64,000 nucleotides of DNA from Brugia malayi (lineage: Eukaryota; Nematoda; Chromadorea; Rhabditida; Onchocercidae). Both the position numbers and the translations under genes were made by a program. Position 1 is the stretch's first letter; every line of letters begins with the position of its first letter. Positions 62,001 to 64,000 of this stretch are shown piece by piece. The notes below the pieces were generated by a model. It had not been told where the DNA came from. It saw nothing but the letters and a program-made list of their open reading frames with translations, and did not search any database. The stretch spans positions 8,284,001 to 8,348,000 of the forward strand of contig NW_025062478.1 in the NCBI RefSeq assembly GCF_000002995.4, in the 5' to 3' direction.

Positions 62001-64000
62001 TACTGCACCGTAAAATGTAGTAATATTCTCTCCAAACTGACATTACCACTTTGCAAAAGAAGATCGACATGCTGTCAGTTTACTTCGCATAATGCATTGC
62101 GAGGCGCACTAAGCACGAGTAACCTGGCTTAGTGAAAAAAATTTCTCCTGAATCTCATGCAACCTTCGAATCACTCTCTCAATGCTATCTCATTTTTATC
62201 ATTTTCTATTCTTATAACACAATGGTTTAAACCATTAAGTGAGATTACAAATAACTGCGAACAATGGCAACCCGCTTCGCTCACTGGTAGAACATCACAG
62301 ACAAATAACGGAAACTTCTACAACTCTATCATTCCGCCATCAGTAGTGCATCGCAAAGAATGGCATTTTCTATAATGTAAACGGAACAATCCCTTTCACT
62401 GAGAACAATGAGCAACATCCAAAGTAAATGTCTGAAGAAAAGGAACGAATCATGAAAAGAAGCATCTCCTCCGGTCTTTTCCTTCGAGACCAGCCGCTAT
62501 GAGATACGCTATGCGACACTGCTATGTCCACTACTACCTATCCGATCGACATGATACATGCTATCCTCTCACAGAAATTCATCGCTAGAAGCGACAAAAT
62601 ATGTGAAAACTGGTGAGTGTGATTGCTGGAAGGTACGCACTGCCACACCCACTCTGTCCCCTCCCCATGCTCCACTTCCTCAAAGTCTTCCAGTACTGTC
62701 TATGTCTTCTCCTCGTAGTTGTCATCATTGCCGTCGCTACCGCCACTCCTCCCTTTGATAATGAAATGTTGCAGCACTTACTCTCGCTCTCCCTCGTTAC
62801 TTCCTCTGGCAACTGCTTGCTTGCAAGTCTCCTGCATTATCCTGCACGCATTTCAACAACCTTTCTTTCTCGTCATTCTCTTTCGTCCTCATGTTTTCCC
62901 ACTTTTTCCATTATTTCATCTCATCTATCCAATCAGACGAAAACCTCACGCGTGCGCTTCTCAGCAGTGATCCTTTTTCTCCGCGCGAGCATTTGACACT
63001 TGGCCGACTACATCCGCTCATTTCCTTATCAGCTCCTTCGATAACGTTGTTGTGTGGTAGTCGTTTCGTCACGATGACAAAGAATGTCCGCCTTACTGGG
63101 CGGTACCCATCTATCAACAGCAAGAGAAGAAATTTCAACGTTTGTCCCTAATCGTCGATTCATTCGCTGTCAATATGAAGACATGAATGCTAAACCAAGC
63201 GAGATCTTCATTTAGCGCCGTAAAATAGTTTCAAACAAGTTTCTCTCTCTCTTCTTCCCACTCATCTGTCTCACTTCCACTTTTAACATACATTTAACTC
63301 ACTATTACAATTCTTTCTGTACAACACAATCAACGTCACTCATGCATATGCGCTATTTAAACGATCTTCGGTCACTTTGCTTACGTTTACCTTGACCATA
63401 TCCAAGCTCTACTTGTTTCCTGAAGTTGTGTCAGATATCCGTCATAACAGTTTGAACCAACACCATTCAATCCATCAAGTATCCTAATACACTCTTTAAT
63501 AATAAGATGATTGAGGTCACTCTCTTACATGATTTTCAACTTACTACGATTTATGATGAGAACTGTGCAGTCAACGACTTAGTATTTGATTACTATTTAG
63601 TGAAACTGCTGTGACAATTTTACTGAGATTGGAAAAGGAAACACCATAAAAAGGAAAGATTAATTTTGGTTAGTGATATTTACTGTGACCTTTCGACCTT
63701 TCGAAGAGCTGTGAGACTTAACAGATTTCGAATCAGTGTATTCTAATAGCGAGATGTGTTTTCAGGATGAATGAGTAGTGAGCTTTTTTGTGCTAGTGAG
63801 CAGTTAAAGAAATGTACTCTTCAAAGATTATGTGGGAGAGAGGGCAATTCACTGTGAAATTTTTTTTTCGAATTAAAGTTTAACAGGACTTGTTTATACA
63901 GAGGAGTGCGCTCTGAAATTTTGATATATTACCCGATAGTTGAAATCTTGATCCACTTGATTCTTGTGCTTTGTCTGATTTGTTTATTAAAGTAAAATCT
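59043..64000. other. Right-hand region without confident genes
   Basis: About 5 kb that should include introns of the VPS9-type gene. The part at about 62150-63200 is noticeably richer in C and CpG, with pyrimidine-rich plus-strand sequence, and may be a promoter or 5' region. Open frames there (for example plus 62613-62996, 127 codons) occur on both strands and lack domain signatures. Minus 62070-61348 holds three successive frames of 90, 64 and 80 codons, two of them with plausible ATG starts, but I cannot assign them. Confidence 0.35.

Noticed and set aside
62613..62996. 127-codon plus-strand frame with a TM-like segment
   Set aside because: It lies in a pyrimidine-rich block where frames are open on both strands. 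The Ser/Leu/Pro/His composition reflects the base composition rather than a protein.
1..64000. Bacterial (endosymbiont) insertions, transposons, tRNA genes, CRISPR
   Set aside because: I saw no intronless bacterial-type coding run, transposase or reverse-transcriptase motif, tRNA T-loop pattern or spaced repeat array. A profile search would be needed to exclude small remnants.

Overview
The window looks like nuclear DNA of a nematode, probably a spirurid or filarial worm. The DNA is AT-rich. Genes are cut into many short exons with GT..AG introns, 3' splice sites read TTTTCAG or TTTGCAG, and several start codons lie a few bases after such an acceptor, as expected for spliced-leader trans-splicing. 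The species call is inference. I see no CRISPR array, rRNA, tRNA, insertion sequence or bacterial-type operon.

Layout. (1) 1-298, +: the 3' end of a membrane-protein gene. (2) About 629-4200, -: an M17 leucine aminopeptidase, with six near-identical 92-bp tandem repeats (4504-5057) upstream of its start. (3) 6339-15816, -: a complete 24-exon ubiquitin-activating enzyme E1 (uba-1). Its first exon carries a basic nuclear-localisation-like motif and sits 2.75 kb upstream of the rest. (4) 18184-20044, -: a small secreted Cys-rich protein resembling nematode abnormal-cell-migration-18-like/fibronectin-I repeats. (5) 24911-38537, -: two exon clusters that probably form one gene for an N-terminally membrane-anchored protein with a repeated H-R-G-F-T-x-K-A-R-E motif. 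I do not recognise its family. (6) 40688-41655, +: a macro-domain ADP-ribose hydrolase. (7) 42481-47698, +: a KCTD3/SHKBP1-type BTB + WD40 protein. (8) 48606-50154, +: DNAJC17 (J domain + RRM). (9) 53480-56611, -: a 421-aa signal-anchored or secreted Cys-rich protein that I do not recognise. (10) 58812-59042, -: one terminal exon with a VPS9-like sequence resembling the C-terminus of alsin (ALS2). Long AT-rich stretches separate these genes.

The genes do not form an obvious pathway. uba-1, the macro-domain hydrolase, DNAJC17 and KCTD3 are housekeeping or signalling genes. The membrane and secreted genes are more likely lineage-specific. Macro, KCTD3 and DNAJC17 share one strand with 0.8-0.9 kb gaps, which is wide for a nematode operon. 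I found no convincing new biological system. The best leads are the repeated-motif membrane protein, the Cys-rich ectoprotein and the 92-bp array upstream of the aminopeptidase. All exon joins were worked out by hand from reading frame and splice consensus, without alignment software.
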